Below, piece by piece: positions 25,901-33,790 of a DNA stretch of 64,000 bases; the stretch's first letter is position 1, and each line of letters starts with the position of its first letter. The position numbers were made by a program, and so were the translations under genes. The stretch is from Nitrospira sp. SG-bin1 (GTDB lineage Bacteria > Nitrospirota > Nitrospiria > Nitrospirales > Nitrospiraceae). The notes under the pieces are model-generated. The model searched no databases, was not told the DNA's origin, and saw only the letters and a program-made list of their open reading frames with translations. The DNA is taken from NCBI GenBank assembly GCA_002083365.1, contig LVWS01000032.1, positions 1 to 64,000 on the forward strand. Reading direction: 5' to 3'.

Positions 25901-27231
25901 TCACGATAGGGGCCGGCGCGACGGACCAGCGCAAACAGTTCCTCTTCTGTCCAAGCTTGCGTCGCGGCGGCCGCAACGATTTGCTGAGCCAGGATGTCGA
26001 GCGGCGCCGGTGGGACCTCGATGCGATCCAGCGTTCCCTGCTTGATCGCATGGATCAGCGCGGCGCACTCGACCAATTCGTCTCTGGTCGTGGCAAACAA
26101 TCGGCCTTTGGGAATGGCCTTGATCCAGTGGCCGGCACGACCGATTCGCTGCAAGCAGGTCGCAATCGCGCGCGGCGAACCAATTTGACAAACCAGATCC
26201 ACCGTGCCGACATCGATTCCCAGTTCAAGCGATGCCGTGGCCACGACGACTCGGGTCTTGCCTGACTTTAATCGTTCTTCCGCCGAGAGCCGGATCTGCC
26301 GTGAAAGGCTGCCGTGGTGGGCCGCCACCGCGTCAGGTCCAAGCTCCGAGAGCCGCTCTTCCAGGAAGTGCGAGACTCGTTCGGCCAGGCGGCGCGTGTT
26401 GACGAACACCAAGGTCGTGCGATGGGCCCGTACCAGCTCCGCCACACGATCGTAGATGTCGGACCAGACGGCATTCGTGGCGACGGCACTCAGCTCATCG
26501 TTTGGAACCTCAACCGCGAGATCCATCTGCCGTTTGTGACCCACATCGATCATCGTCGGCATCGGACGGTCACCGACCAGGAACTGCGCCACGGTTTCGA
26601 TCGGTCTCTGGGTGGCTGAGAGGCCGATTCGTTGTGGCTTCGCGAGCGTGAGTGCTTCGAGTCGTTCAAGCGACAGCGCCACATGGGCTCCACGTTTATT
26701 CGGCGCGAGCGCATGGATTTCATCGATGATCACGGTGCGCACGGTCTGCAACAGACGTCGGCTCTTGTCGGCCGTGAGCAAGATGAAGAGCGATTCGGGT
26801 GTCGTCACCAGAATGTGCGGCGGGCGTTTGAGCATCCGCTGCCGGTCTGCCATGGGGGTGTCCCCGGTTCGAACCAGCACGCGAAGTTCCGGCATCAGCA
26901 ATCCGGCCTGGAGAGCGAGCTGACCGATCTCGGCCAGCGGCTTCTGGAGATTTTTCTGGATGTCGTTGCTCAGCGCCTTGAGCGGAGACACATAGAGAAC
27001 CTGTGTGTGATCGTCGAGTTCACGATTGAGTGCCTGCTGAAAGAGCTGATCGATACAGGAAAGAAAGGCCGCGAGCGTCTTTCCGGACCCGGTAGGGGCC
27101 GCGATGAGCGCATCTGCTCCGGACTGGATCGCGGGCCAAGCCTGGATTTGAACGTCGGTCGGCTGACCGACGTGTGAAGAGAACCATTCGGAGATAATGG
27201 GATGGACGCGGGTGAGCGGCATCGGCGGCAT
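22918..27231 (-). CDS. lhr: Lhr-family large ATP-dependent helicase
   Basis: This 1437-residue SF2 DEAD/DEAH-type helicase is close in length to E. coli Lhr. Motif I is AAPTGSGKT (44-52), motif II is DEIH (170-173), TTPESLFILLT and SATQRP are motifs Ib and III, and the second RecA domain ends with the motif VI QRIGRAGH. A winged-helix and Lhr-specific region follows, then a long C-terminal extension (about 880-1437). Lhr translocates 3'-5' on single-stranded DNA and unwinds DNA or RNA:DNA in repair. The extension marks it as the long Lhr class. No nuclease neighbour is present. Confidence 0.93.
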   Translation of the reverse strand: MPPMPLTRVHPIISEWFSSHVGQPTDVQIQAWPAIQSGADALIAAPTGSGKTLAAFLSCIDQLFQQALNRELDDHTQVLYVSPLKALSNDIQKNLQKPLAEIGQLALQAGLLMPELRVLVRTGDTPMADRQRMLKRPPHILVTTPESLFILLTADKSRRLLQTVRTVIIDEIHALAPNKRGAHVALSLERLEALTLAKPQRIGLSATQRPIETVAQFLVGDRPMPTMIDVGHKRQMDLAVEVPNDELSAVATNAVWSDIYDRVAELVRAHRTTLVFVNTRRLAERVSHFLEERLSELGPDAVAAHHGSLSRQIRLSAEERLKSGKTRVVVATASLELGIDVGTVDLVCQIGSPRAIATCLQRIGRAGHWIKAIPKGRLFATTRDELVECAALIHAIKQGTLDRIEVPPAPLDILAQQIVAAAATQAWTEEELFALVRRAGPYRELERAAFDRIVRMLGEGIATQRGRGSAYLYHDRLNHRLKGRRGARLAAITSGGAIPDTANYAVVAEPDGTIVGTVDEDFAVESLAGDIMLLGNTSWRIKGVEMGRVRVEDAHGAPPSIPFWRGEAPARTTELSAEVAGLRENVARRASSPENHQLAAGSWLRQECGLDPQGAQQAIEYVLAGKAVLGVVPTQDTIVAERFFDESGGMQLVIHAPFGGRINKAWGLALRKRFCVTFDFELQAAATDNGLVISLGEKHSFPLESVFSYLHSNTVRDVLVQAVLLAPMFATRWRWNASRALALLRFAKGKKVPPHIQRMKAEDLLAAIFPDAIACQENLTGERAARQIPDHPLVQETLRDCLTEAMDLEGLTEVLRLVESGAIHCVAIDTPSPSVFSHEILNANPYAFLDDAPLEERRARAVELRRTLPPDLLGEIGALDPAAIAEVTRESWPVVRDADELHDALLALVWVPESETAQWAAYWPLLVESGRATTLSENGEGVKGWLATEHKERLELMFATGDDSTLDSIVLGWMESIGPTTTHRLAARLHLPVDRVGGAMLRLEGQGQVLRGRFTDDASRIPNAETEWCHRRLLARIHRLTIGILRKEVEPVTASDFMRFLLQWQHVTPGSRQHGEAGLLQVIGQLAGFEAAASAWEPQLLRLRMAKYEPALLDRLCLSGAVSWGRLSPHPRFSRAGETDRRRIVPTSIAPISLFPREDGDWLMNVVRGESSRSFADPSTHLSAVAQDLCRVLRHQGASFFADLVRVTKHLATEVENGLWELVAAGLVTSDGFDNLRALMDPHRRRAEGRERTRRPRHSAGRWSLLHPPARTAEEAMRLSNGSLHSSSPAAEKIARQLLRRYGVVFRDLLTRESLVQSWRDVLVQYRRMEMAGEVRGGRFVSGFTGEQFALPEAVEALRAMRNTRVSSATGHEIKLSATDPLNLAGVILPGSRVPAVPTNFLVFKDGVLVRSVIGRHAEAALFVAEPTGSATVGQRP

Positions 27232-27419
27232 CTTACCATGCGTGATTCATCACTGCATGGCACCCCTTTTTTGATTTTTCAGGTCGATCTAACGCAACAC
27301 TAATGTTGGCTGGTTGCTCGGTTAGATGACAAGGGATCTCACTGATGGTGCTGCTGGAGTGCTGTGGTAAGGTGACTATGGATGGATTTTTTTCATTTCA
27401 TGACATGAAAGGTCAGGCT

Positions 27420-27641
27420 ATGTGGTTTCTTTTGATTGTCTTACTCGCCCCACCTTCAGGTATCGATCGTGCCACGGTATTGAACGCCTTTGAGACGTAT
27501 GAGGCCTGCAAGCCGGAGCGCGATCGTGTGGGCTTTGAAATGGCGGAAAGCTATCCCTACGAGAATGATTTTCGCATCGTGTGTGAATTCCGAGAAAAGA
27601 CATCTCCTCAGCTGCCGATACGCTATCAACGTGAATCATAG
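27420..27641 (+). CDS. Small exported protein
   Basis: Starting at ATG 27420 (MWFLLIVLLAPPSG), the 73-residue product has a short hydrophobic leader. A soluble part with two cysteines (YEACKPERD, RIVCEFREK) follows; these could form a disulfide in the periplasm. An AAAGG site lies about seven bases upstream. The frame extends to 27345, but those codons look unlike a protein start. No family recognised. Confidence 0.45.
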   Translation: MWFLLIVLLAPPSGIDRATVLNAFETYEACKPERDRVGFEMAESYPYENDFRIVCEFREKTSPQLPIRYQRES

Positions 27642-27750
27642 ATGCGTTCCGCTCCCTCACCATGTCACTGCTCATCCGCGCTTCGTTCTGAAAGTGTTCG
27701 GCGTATTCTTATTTCTTCGCAGGTAACCTCTATGGCATCATGATCGTTCA

Positions 27751-28476
27751 ATGCGCCTGTCTGTTATTGTCCCGGCCTTCAACGAAGCACGTCTGATCGA
27801 ACAGACCCTACAATCCATCGCCCTATCATTGGAGGCCAATCGCAAACCCGACTTCACCTCAGAAATCATCGTCGTCGACAATAACTCCACCGACAATACA
27901 GCCGATCTCGCCAGGCAGGCTGGGGCGCGAGTCGTGTTCGAACCGATCAATCAAATCGGACGGGCACGCAACGCCGGTGCGGCTCAGGCCACCGGCGATT
28001 GGTTGCTATTCCTGGACGCGGACAGTCTCCTCAGTTCCGAACTGCTGGCGGACATTCTTCGACTGATCGAATCGGGACAGTACGTCGGGTGCGGCAGCAC
28101 ATTGCGGATGGATGGCTTGCCTTGGTGGGCGAACATGACGTTGTGGTTCTGGACCGCGGTCTCGGTTCTTTTTCGGTGGGCCGCCGGAGCGCTCATCGTC
28201 TGTCGCCGCGATGCGTTTCAGGAAGTCGGCGGGTTCGATCTAGAACTTTATGCGTTAGATGAGATTAGGCTGAGCAAACGACTGAAACAATGGGGCAGAC
28301 GCCACGGCATGCAGTTCACGATTTTGGCCGATCATCCTCTGAAGACCTCGTCACGAAAGGTCTCGCTCTACTCTGGGCGAGAGATCGCCATCCAGATTTT
28401 CCGAATTTTTTTCCTCCCGAAACGAACCTTACAAGATAAAAAACACCTTTCGGTCTGGTACGACGGACGGCGCTAG
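27751..28476 (+). CDS. Family 2 glycosyltransferase
   Basis: The 241-residue GT-A enzyme begins LSVIVPAFNEARLIEQTL. The nucleotide-sugar region is IIVVDNNSTDNTADLA, the metal-binding DxD is FLDADSLL, and the acceptor-side EVGGFDLELYALDEI is typical of GT2 proteins acting on lipid carriers or glycans. A hydrophobic stretch around 126-145 may dip into the membrane. It lies alone; donor and acceptor are unknown. The start fits conserved length. Confidence 0.88.
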   Translation: MRLSVIVPAFNEARLIEQTLQSIALSLEANRKPDFTSEIIVVDNNSTDNTADLARQAGARVVFEPINQIGRARNAGAAQATGDWLLFLDADSLLSSELLADILRLIESGQYVGCGSTLRMDGLPWWANMTLWFWTAVSVLFRWAAGALIVCRRDAFQEVGGFDLELYALDEIRLSKRLKQWGRRHGMQFTILADHPLKTSSRKVSLYSGREIAIQIFRIFFLPKRTLQDKKHLSVWYDGRR

Positions 28477-28579
28477 GCACATCTGTTCTCGTGAAACTCC
28501 CATGGCTTTGGCGTTGTCCGGACACGCTCTACCCACCTGATATGATTGTCATGACCATCCCCCATCGAAAGGAGAAGCG

Positions 28580-28765
28580 ATGCGATTTATCAAAGTACAA
28601 GATGAAGAACGTACAGGAGAAGTGGCGATCAACCTCGATCTCGTTCGAGAGGCGCACTTCGGACGAGGCATGCTGCATCTGTACTTTGAGCGCAGCTCGT
28701 CCTCACAGGATGACATGACGTTTACCGGCGAAAATGCCCAAAAGATTTGGGCGGCCTTGGGATAA
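28580..28765 (+). CDS. Small conserved-looking protein, 61 residues
   Basis: MRFIKVQDEERTGEVAINLD begins a compact alpha/beta protein that ends FTGENAQKIWAALG. AAAGGAG lies about five bases before the ATG, a strong site. The composition and strand pattern look like a real folded protein. I do not recognise a family. It lies downstream of the GT2 gene by about 100 bases, probably separately transcribed. Confidence 0.6.
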   Translation: MRFIKVQDEERTGEVAINLDLVREAHFGRGMLHLYFERSSSSQDDMTFTGENAQKIWAALG

Positions 28766-28883
28766 GAAGAAGTATTGTTCTCGGCGCTCAATGGGCGCGT
28801 GCCGGGAATGGACAGGGCCGACCGGCTCACGTCTCACCAATCATTGCCGGCCGTGAGGGTGAGTGCGATCACCACAGAATCTA

Positions 28884-29432
28884 TCAAGGGGGCTCCGCCA
28901 GCAGCGACTGGATATGCCGCTCTGTCTCGCCGTACCCTCCTTCGCCGACTTTGACATAGCGGATGAGGCCGCGCTTATCGATGAGGTACATCGCCGGCCA
29001 GTAACGATTCCCGTAGCGGTTCCAGGTCGAGAAATCGTTGTCGATCGGCACGGGAAAGCGGATATCGTGTTCCGCCATGTAGCGTTTCACATTCTCGATC
29101 TCGCGTTCGTGTGAAAACTCCGGTGAATGGACGCCGATCACGAGGAAACCTTGATCCGAATATATCCGATACCACTCCTTCACGTAGGGCTCGACGTTTC
29201 GGCAGTTGTAACAGCCGAAGGTCCAGAATTCGACCATGACCACCTTGCCCCGGAGATCGGCCATCCGCAGCGGCGTACTGTTCAGCCACGTGGCATTGGC
29301 GATGTCCGGAGCCGGTTTCCCGACCATCGCGTCCGCCGGAGGAAGAATAAGCCATCCTGCCAGCAGAACCGCGATTGCCATTCCCAGATGGCGAATAAGA
29401 CCACCTATCTTATATTCCGGCGTACCACTCAT
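28884..29432 (-). CDS. Membrane-anchored redoxin (TlpA/ResA-like)
   Basis: The 182-residue protein has an N-terminal hydrophobic anchor (about 14-33). A thioredoxin-like redoxin domain follows, with the CxxC motif Cys74-Tyr-Asn-Cys77 in EFWTFGCYNCRN and the cis-Pro loop RYWPAMYLID. Such proteins act in the periplasm as thiol-disulfide reductants or in peroxide handling. Its start overlaps the stop of the YedY-like gene by 23 bases, making it the last gene of a three-gene redox operon. Confidence 0.85.
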   Translation of the reverse strand: MSGTPEYKIGGLIRHLGMAIAVLLAGWLILPPADAMVGKPAPDIANATWLNSTPLRMADLRGKVVMVEFWTFGCYNCRNVEPYVKEWYRIYSDQGFLVIGVHSPEFSHEREIENVKRYMAEHDIRFPVPIDNDFSTWNRYGNRYWPAMYLIDKRGLIRYVKVGEGGYGETERHIQSLLAEPP

Positions 29433-30180
29433 ACCCCTGGTCCTCCCAGTAGCCGCCCTTCCCGCCTCCGATGCCGGCGAATGACTCGACCAGTTCGATC
29501 TTCATGACATACTTCGCCTGCTTGTACCCGAGCTGCCGCTCGAAGCGGAGCCGGAGCGGCGCACCATGCGGAACATCCAATGGCGCGTCATTAAGTTCGT
29601 AAGCCAGAATGGTCTGAGGGTGATAGCAATCGGCGACGGCCATGCTCTCGTAGTAGGCGATGCCTTCATCATCGACATCGGCACAGTGAAAGACCGCATG
29701 GCGGGCATTCGGTAACGGTTCGACCTGGCGCATCACATCGCCGACCGGCACACCGGTCCATTTCCCGATGGCGCTCCAACCCTCCACACAGTCATGACGG
29801 GTGATTTGTGTCCGAGCGGGCAACTCTTTCAATGCAGCCAGCGACCAGCTTCTCGGAGATTGCACCAAGCCGACCACTTCCAACGTCCATCCGGAAAACT
29901 TCCGTGCGACATGCTCGGCATATTGCTCCGTCCCGGGATCAGTGTTGCCGTTCGCCGGAAAGATTTTTGAGATATCGGACTCCCGATATTCTTTGGCAAG
30001 CGCATCCCGTGGAGTGACCGCCCGTTGCACGGTTTCCGTCCATCGCTCCGTCTTACTGAGTATGGGCGGGAACCAACTGCTCTGCGTGAGATTGTCGCAA
30101 CCGGAGAGCGCGACCAGGCTTGCGGCACCCACTGTCCCTTTCAAGAATCGGCGTCGGTCTATGGTACGTTCAGGCTTCAT
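29410..30180 (-). CDS. YedY/MsrP-like molybdopterin oxidoreductase
   Basis: The protein belongs to the sulfite-oxidase-type molybdopterin family. From ATG 30180 (AAGGAG six bases upstream) it has 256 residues and a Tat signal with RRRFLKG. The Moco-ligating Cys131 lies in TRHDCVEGWSAIGKWTGVP, followed by YYESMAVADCYHPQTILAYEL and GAPLRLRFERQLGYKQAKYV. MsrP repairs methionine sulfoxide in the periplasm using electrons from a membrane heme protein, here plausibly the adjacent cytochrome b. VALSGC after the Tat motif could be a lipobox. The substrate could also be another S- or N-oxide. Confidence 0.85.
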   Translation of the reverse strand: MKPERTIDRRRFLKGTVGAASLVALSGCDNLTQSSWFPPILSKTERWTETVQRAVTPRDALAKEYRESDISKIFPANGNTDPGTEQYAEHVARKFSGWTLEVVGLVQSPRSWSLAALKELPARTQITRHDCVEGWSAIGKWTGVPVGDVMRQVEPLPNARHAVFHCADVDDEGIAYYESMAVADCYHPQTILAYELNDAPLDVPHGAPLRLRFERQLGYKQAKYVMKIELVESFAGIGGGKGGYWEDQGYEWYAGI

Positions 30181-31096
30181 GACCCACTCCTTCATGTTTG
30201 ACGACAAACCACCCGGTGACCATTGATCGGACATTGTTCAGAAACCCGGTGAGAGTCACCTGGACGACATGGACGACGATAAACCCCACGAACGAAAAGC
30301 AGGCAAGGAAGTGAATGGTTCTTGCGGTTTGCCGGCCACCGAAGATGGTCAAGAGCCAGGGGAACGCGGCGTCGATCGTCGGTGACATCGCAAGCCCGGT
30401 CAACACGATCAGCGGCGCCACGATGAACAAGATGCCGGCATAGGTCATCTTTTGAAGGACGTTGTACCGTTTGGCCTCGTTACCGCTGGGATGTCTCAAA
30501 ACCAGATGATCTCTGAGGGACTGGCCGATGCCGCGCCAATCGCGGCCGGTTGGCGCCAAGTCACGTGCGGCATGTCGACTCACGAAGGCATACGCGGTGA
30601 AAATCAAACCGTTGATCACAAAGAGCCAGGCGAAAAACAGATGCCATTGCCGCCCCATCGCAAGCCACTTGGCGCTGGGTATGGTCGCCCAGGTCGGAAA
30701 GGCTCGTCTCATGCCGTCGGAGTAACCGAGTACGCCGGTTGTATCAAACTGATGGCCCAGGATTGTCGTGATGCCCTGTACCTCCCCGCTCTCGCTCTGC
30801 ACCGGCCTGATCGACAGCAGCGGTTGGTCGCGATCGGAGCGGTCGCCCCAATAGAGGGCTGGGTGGGCGTTAAAGATCTGCAGCCCGCTCATGATGAGGA
30901 TGATCAGGAACGGAACATTCAGCCAATGACTGATCCGCACCGGAAGACGATGGCGGTACACACGTTCGATCGCAGGAGGAGAAGAAACCGTGGGGTTACT
31001 CACGGTCGACAACGCTTCAGATGCCGACGGCTCCGCCGGCGGGATCTGGTCCCTTTCCCGACCGACAGCTTCTTCTGAATGAATGAGTAACGCCAT
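30170..31096 (-). CDS. Cytochrome b/b561-type membrane subunit
   Basis: The 308-residue protein has a soluble N-terminal segment and about four membrane helices. Heme-ligand candidates are HRLPVRISHWLN, WHLFFAWLFVING and HFLACFSFVGFIVVHVV, as in PhsC/HupC-like and YedZ-like electron donors. A large loop (about 75-135) lies outside. GGAGG seven bases upstream supports the ATG. It overlaps the YedY-like gene by 11 bases, so it probably passes quinol electrons to that enzyme. Confidence 0.85.
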   Translation of the reverse strand: MALLIHSEEAVGRERDQIPPAEPSASEALSTVSNPTVSSPPAIERVYRHRLPVRISHWLNVPFLIILIMSGLQIFNAHPALYWGDRSDRDQPLLSIRPVQSESGEVQGITTILGHQFDTTGVLGYSDGMRRAFPTWATIPSAKWLAMGRQWHLFFAWLFVINGLIFTAYAFVSRHAARDLAPTGRDWRGIGQSLRDHLVLRHPSGNEAKRYNVLQKMTYAGILFIVAPLIVLTGLAMSPTIDAAFPWLLTIFGGRQTARTIHFLACFSFVGFIVVHVVQVTLTGFLNNVRSMVTGWFVVKHEGVGHEA

Positions 31097-31180
31097 GATT
31101 CCACCTCCCCTAAATACGCAACCTAGCGTTTCGTCGGAAGTACCGATTGTTTCTTACAGCGGCGCGATCATAGCGGGGAA

Positions 31181-31222
31181 CAACAGGGCCTGCGATCGGA
31201 CCCCCGACCGCAGGCCCTGTTG
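31181..31222 (-). terminator. Strong 19-bp inverted repeat, probable terminator
   Basis: The arms 31181-31199 and 31204-31222 are inverted copies with one mismatch around a 4-base loop and are very GC-rich. The repeat lies after the stop of the leftward gene at 31250. It has no long T tract on either strand, so termination may be weak, Rho-assisted or for mRNA 3'-end stabilisation. It also separates that gene from the cytochrome b operon. Confidence 0.6.
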
Positions 31223-31249
31223 AAGACAGTGTGACTGAGCAGAGAGGTC

Positions 31250-31567
31250 TTAGTAGCCTATCGCTCCCTTCAGATTGCCCTTCATCGCATCCTTGCCGGC
31301 CTTCATGTCGTCCTTCATCGCATCTTTCGAAGCCTTCATGGAGTCCATCTTGCCCTTCATCTCTCCCTTCATCTCGTCCTTCATCGCACCGGGTTTTCCT
31401 TTCATGGCATCCATGTTCGCCTTCATGTCGCCCTTCATGGCATCCATATCGTGCTTCATCTCGCTTTTCATTTCATTGGCCATCGAGCCCATCTCACTGG
31501 CAAAGGAATAGGTACCGGCGCACATCAGGCCAGCGACCACTGCAAGCGACAGCATCATCTGCTTCAT
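31250..31567 (-). CDS. Exported Met/Lys-rich repeat protein
   Basis: From ATG 31567 (GGAGG six bases upstream) the 105-residue product has a signal peptide (cleavage near TYSFAS). The mature part consists almost wholly of MKxxMDxMK and KDAMKDDMK 7- to 11-residue repeats, ending KGNLKGAIGY. The profile suggests one long amphipathic helix with Met on one face, reminiscent of metal-binding or coiled-coil periplasmic proteins. It is a paralogue in design of the gene at 14933-15301. Function unknown. Confidence 0.75.
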   Translation of the reverse strand: MKQMMLSLAVVAGLMCAGTYSFASEMGSMANEMKSEMKHDMDAMKGDMKANMDAMKGKPGAMKDEMKGEMKGKMDSMKASKDAMKDDMKAGKDAMKGNLKGAIGY

Positions 31568-31622
31568 CGAAAACCTCCTCGTGGGTAATGGTGGATTGGC
31601 ATGGACAGCGAGTGACTTGGAA

Positions 31623-32087
31623 TTATTCCTGGACCTTCGTGTGCTGCTGGACCTCCGGCCAGTTGGTATCAGCCTTTTGAATATACCCTGGGATATCCGA
31701 TAACCACCGAGCACGAATGGTTTCATTGTAGTTGAGGTACAGTTTATCACGCACAACCGAAAAGGCTACCGGGTCGATCTTGGCCTTATAGCCTTTGGCC
31801 ATGCCATAAGCGCAGTATCCCCCATACTGTGGCGCGAACTTTTCCGGATTGGCGACAAACGTATCCCGATGAGCGGCTGACGCAAACTGGAAGGTTGCGC
31901 CCTGATAGTCCGAGCGAAACTCCGGCGATCCCTTCACCGGTTTCATTTCCGTGAAATAGGCGACTGGATCATACCCGTCGATGGCCAAGCCGTTCCGCTG
32001 AAAGAACTCACCTGCGTAGACGTTGATATTGAACGGTGTTAAGTGCCAGATCGTTACAAATATGAATATCACGTACCGCTTTAGCAT
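31623..32087 (-). CDS. Exported YHS-domain protein
   Basis: From ATG 32087 (AGGAG about six bases upstream) the 154-residue protein has a signal peptide (cleavage near VYAGE). A YHS-type domain follows, with LAIDGYDPVAYFTEMKPVKGSPEF and a compact Cys-containing core GGYCAYGMAKGYKAKIDP. YHS domains occur in metal-handling proteins and are usually of unknown exact role. It may form a transcript with the Met/Lys-rich gene downstream, about 55 bases away. Confidence 0.85.
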   Translation of the reverse strand: MLKRYVIFIFVTIWHLTPFNINVYAGEFFQRNGLAIDGYDPVAYFTEMKPVKGSPEFRSDYQGATFQFASAAHRDTFVANPEKFAPQYGGYCAYGMAKGYKAKIDPVAFSVVRDKLYLNYNETIRARWLSDIPGYIQKADTNWPEVQQHTKVQE

Positions 32088-32164
32088 CGTCTTCTCCTGT
32101 GAATCGATAGCGTGAAGTCGATTGAGGCAAGGAAGTCTTACACGTGTGATCAAGGTCGTAGCGA

Positions 32165-33268
32165 TTATTCCCCTGCAACATTCACAAATACCTTGATCGC
32201 GGCCTTCTCCATTGTCAGTTTCTGCATCATCTCCGCGTAGTTTTCGAGGCCGTTCACAGGATGCGTCAGCAACTGTGAAAGCCAGCCTGGGAATTCCAGT
32301 TCCGCCCTCGCGAAGTCGTAGACGCCGGCTTCGAAGTATTCCCGATTCGCGTTCACCGTGCCGATGACGAGCTTGTTGCCCAGTACGAAATCCAGGTTGA
32401 TCTTATCGGCTGGTATCGCATGGTGCCGGTCTCCGCCGGTCACGCTGGCGAGAATGAGCACCCCGTTCTTTCCCAAACATTCCATCGCCTCGAAGACGAC
32501 GGGCGAATGGCCGGTAGCCTCGAACATCAAATCAAACGGCCCAAACCGTTTTGCCGCTTCTTTAATGGATAGATCATTCGTTGAGATATACCGCACGTTG
32601 AGCTCGTCCAAGAGATCCAGATTACGGGAAGAGCCGGTTTGTTTTCCGAAGCTGGTGACATCGCACCCTTTCATCTTCAACGAGAGCGCCGCCAGCAAGC
32701 CGACCGTCCCAGCACCCAGCACCGCTACTTTCTTGGGTCTCCAAATCTTAAAGCGCCGCTGCGCCTCGTACGCCTGGATGATACCCTTCTGGATAACGGA
32801 CATCGGTTCAAGTAACACCGCCACATCTTTAAGTCCTTTGGGAACTTTTACGAGGTATTCCGGATCCTCCGCGAATAATTCCGTTAAGTACCCATGCCGG
32901 AGATTGATCCCACGTTCATAGTAGGTATCCTCCAGCGTCATGTCATATTGGCCGATCTGATCATAGAAACTGCCGCCGGGGCGGCGAACCGTCGGCACGA
33001 CAACATCTCCTGGAGAGAATTCGGAGACGTTGTGCCCAACTTCTGAAACTCGCCCAACACATTCGTGGCCGATGACAAGGAAATCATAGCCGGGAGGCGC
33101 TTGCCCATATTCAGCCGCATTGATTTCCTTGTCCGTACCATCCACCCCCACGCGCAATACTTGCACAAGCACGCCGCGCCCGTTCGGAATCTCCTGCACC
33201 GAGGGTTTTGGCAAATCGGCAAGATGGATTGAATCCGGCTGTCCTGGAATCACTGCGATGGCTTTCAT
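32165..33268 (-). CDS. Glucose 1-dehydrogenase-like MDR enzyme
   Basis: This 367-residue zinc-type medium-chain dehydrogenase resembles archaeal and halophilic glucose dehydrogenases in order and motifs: VGVDGTDKEIN, GHECVG, DPEYLVKVPKGL and the NAD(P) motif VLGAGTVG (183-190). Candidate catalytic-zinc ligands are Asp43 (Cys in most MDRs), His68, Glu69 and Glu154. The structural-zinc cysteine cluster normally after the VVP.VRRPG segment is absent (GGSFYDQIGQYDM). Likely reaction: aldose to aldonolactone with NAD(P). Gluconolactonase genes lie at 44.5-47 kb. Confidence 0.82.
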   Translation of the reverse strand: MKAIAVIPGQPDSIHLADLPKPSVQEIPNGRGVLVQVLRVGVDGTDKEINAAEYGQAPPGYDFLVIGHECVGRVSEVGHNVSEFSPGDVVVPTVRRPGGSFYDQIGQYDMTLEDTYYERGINLRHGYLTELFAEDPEYLVKVPKGLKDVAVLLEPMSVIQKGIIQAYEAQRRFKIWRPKKVAVLGAGTVGLLAALSLKMKGCDVTSFGKQTGSSRNLDLLDELNVRYISTNDLSIKEAAKRFGPFDLMFEATGHSPVVFEAMECLGKNGVLILASVTGGDRHHAIPADKINLDFVLGNKLVIGTVNANREYFEAGVYDFARAELEFPGWLSQLLTHPVNGLENYAEMMQKLTMEKAAIKVFVNVAGE

Positions 33269-33453
33269 CGTTGCTCCCTATTCGGCATCGTTATTGTTCC
33301 GGCTGGTTGCACCCTAGTCGGCAGTCGTTTTAGCAGACGATCTCTTACAGCAAGAACCGAGCGATACCTGTCTTATTGGGTAGGACCTGCGAGAAGCGAC
33401 GATGCACGAGATCGTGGTTGATCGGTGTGGGATAAAGACGCCGATCACGAGCA

Positions 33454-33735
33454 TCAATCGGTCGAAGATGATCGGCGTACCCGCGCGGCAAAGGCCTGTC
33501 GCAATCGGTGGGAATCGGACGGACGTTCTTCTGCCTTGGGCAGTAATCCCACTGTGTCCCGAACCGTTGCAATCTGTTTCACATAGGTCTCACAGCCGGC
33601 ACAGATCGCCAGATGTAAGGCAATTTGACGTTTTCGGTCGTCACCGACATGGTCGTCCAGGTAGGCCGAGATCCACTGCACCACCTCCTGGCAAGTGATC
33701 TCCGGGACGGTCGCCGGTCCCTCTTCCTGTGCCAT
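33454..33735 (-). CDS. Zinc-binding anti-sigma factor (ZAS type)
   Basis: The 93-residue protein has the HxxxCxxC zinc motif His41-x3-Cys45-x2-Cys48 (LHLAICAGCETYV) and an earlier Cys15, the layout of RsrA/ChrR-like anti-sigma factors. No membrane span is present, so it is cytoplasmic. It lies 55 bases downstream of the ECF sigma gene, the usual place of a cognate anti-sigma. The zinc-thiol centre suggests redox or metal sensing, which is inference. Confidence 0.85.
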   Translation of the reverse strand: MAQEEGPATVPEITCQEVVQWISAYLDDHVGDDRKRQIALHLAICAGCETYVKQIATVRDTVGLLPKAEERPSDSHRLRQAFAARVRRSSSTD

Positions 33736-33790
33736 CGTGAAGACCTCCCTTGAATGGTTCTACCTGTGGGTCGGTCCTTCCGACGTTTCC

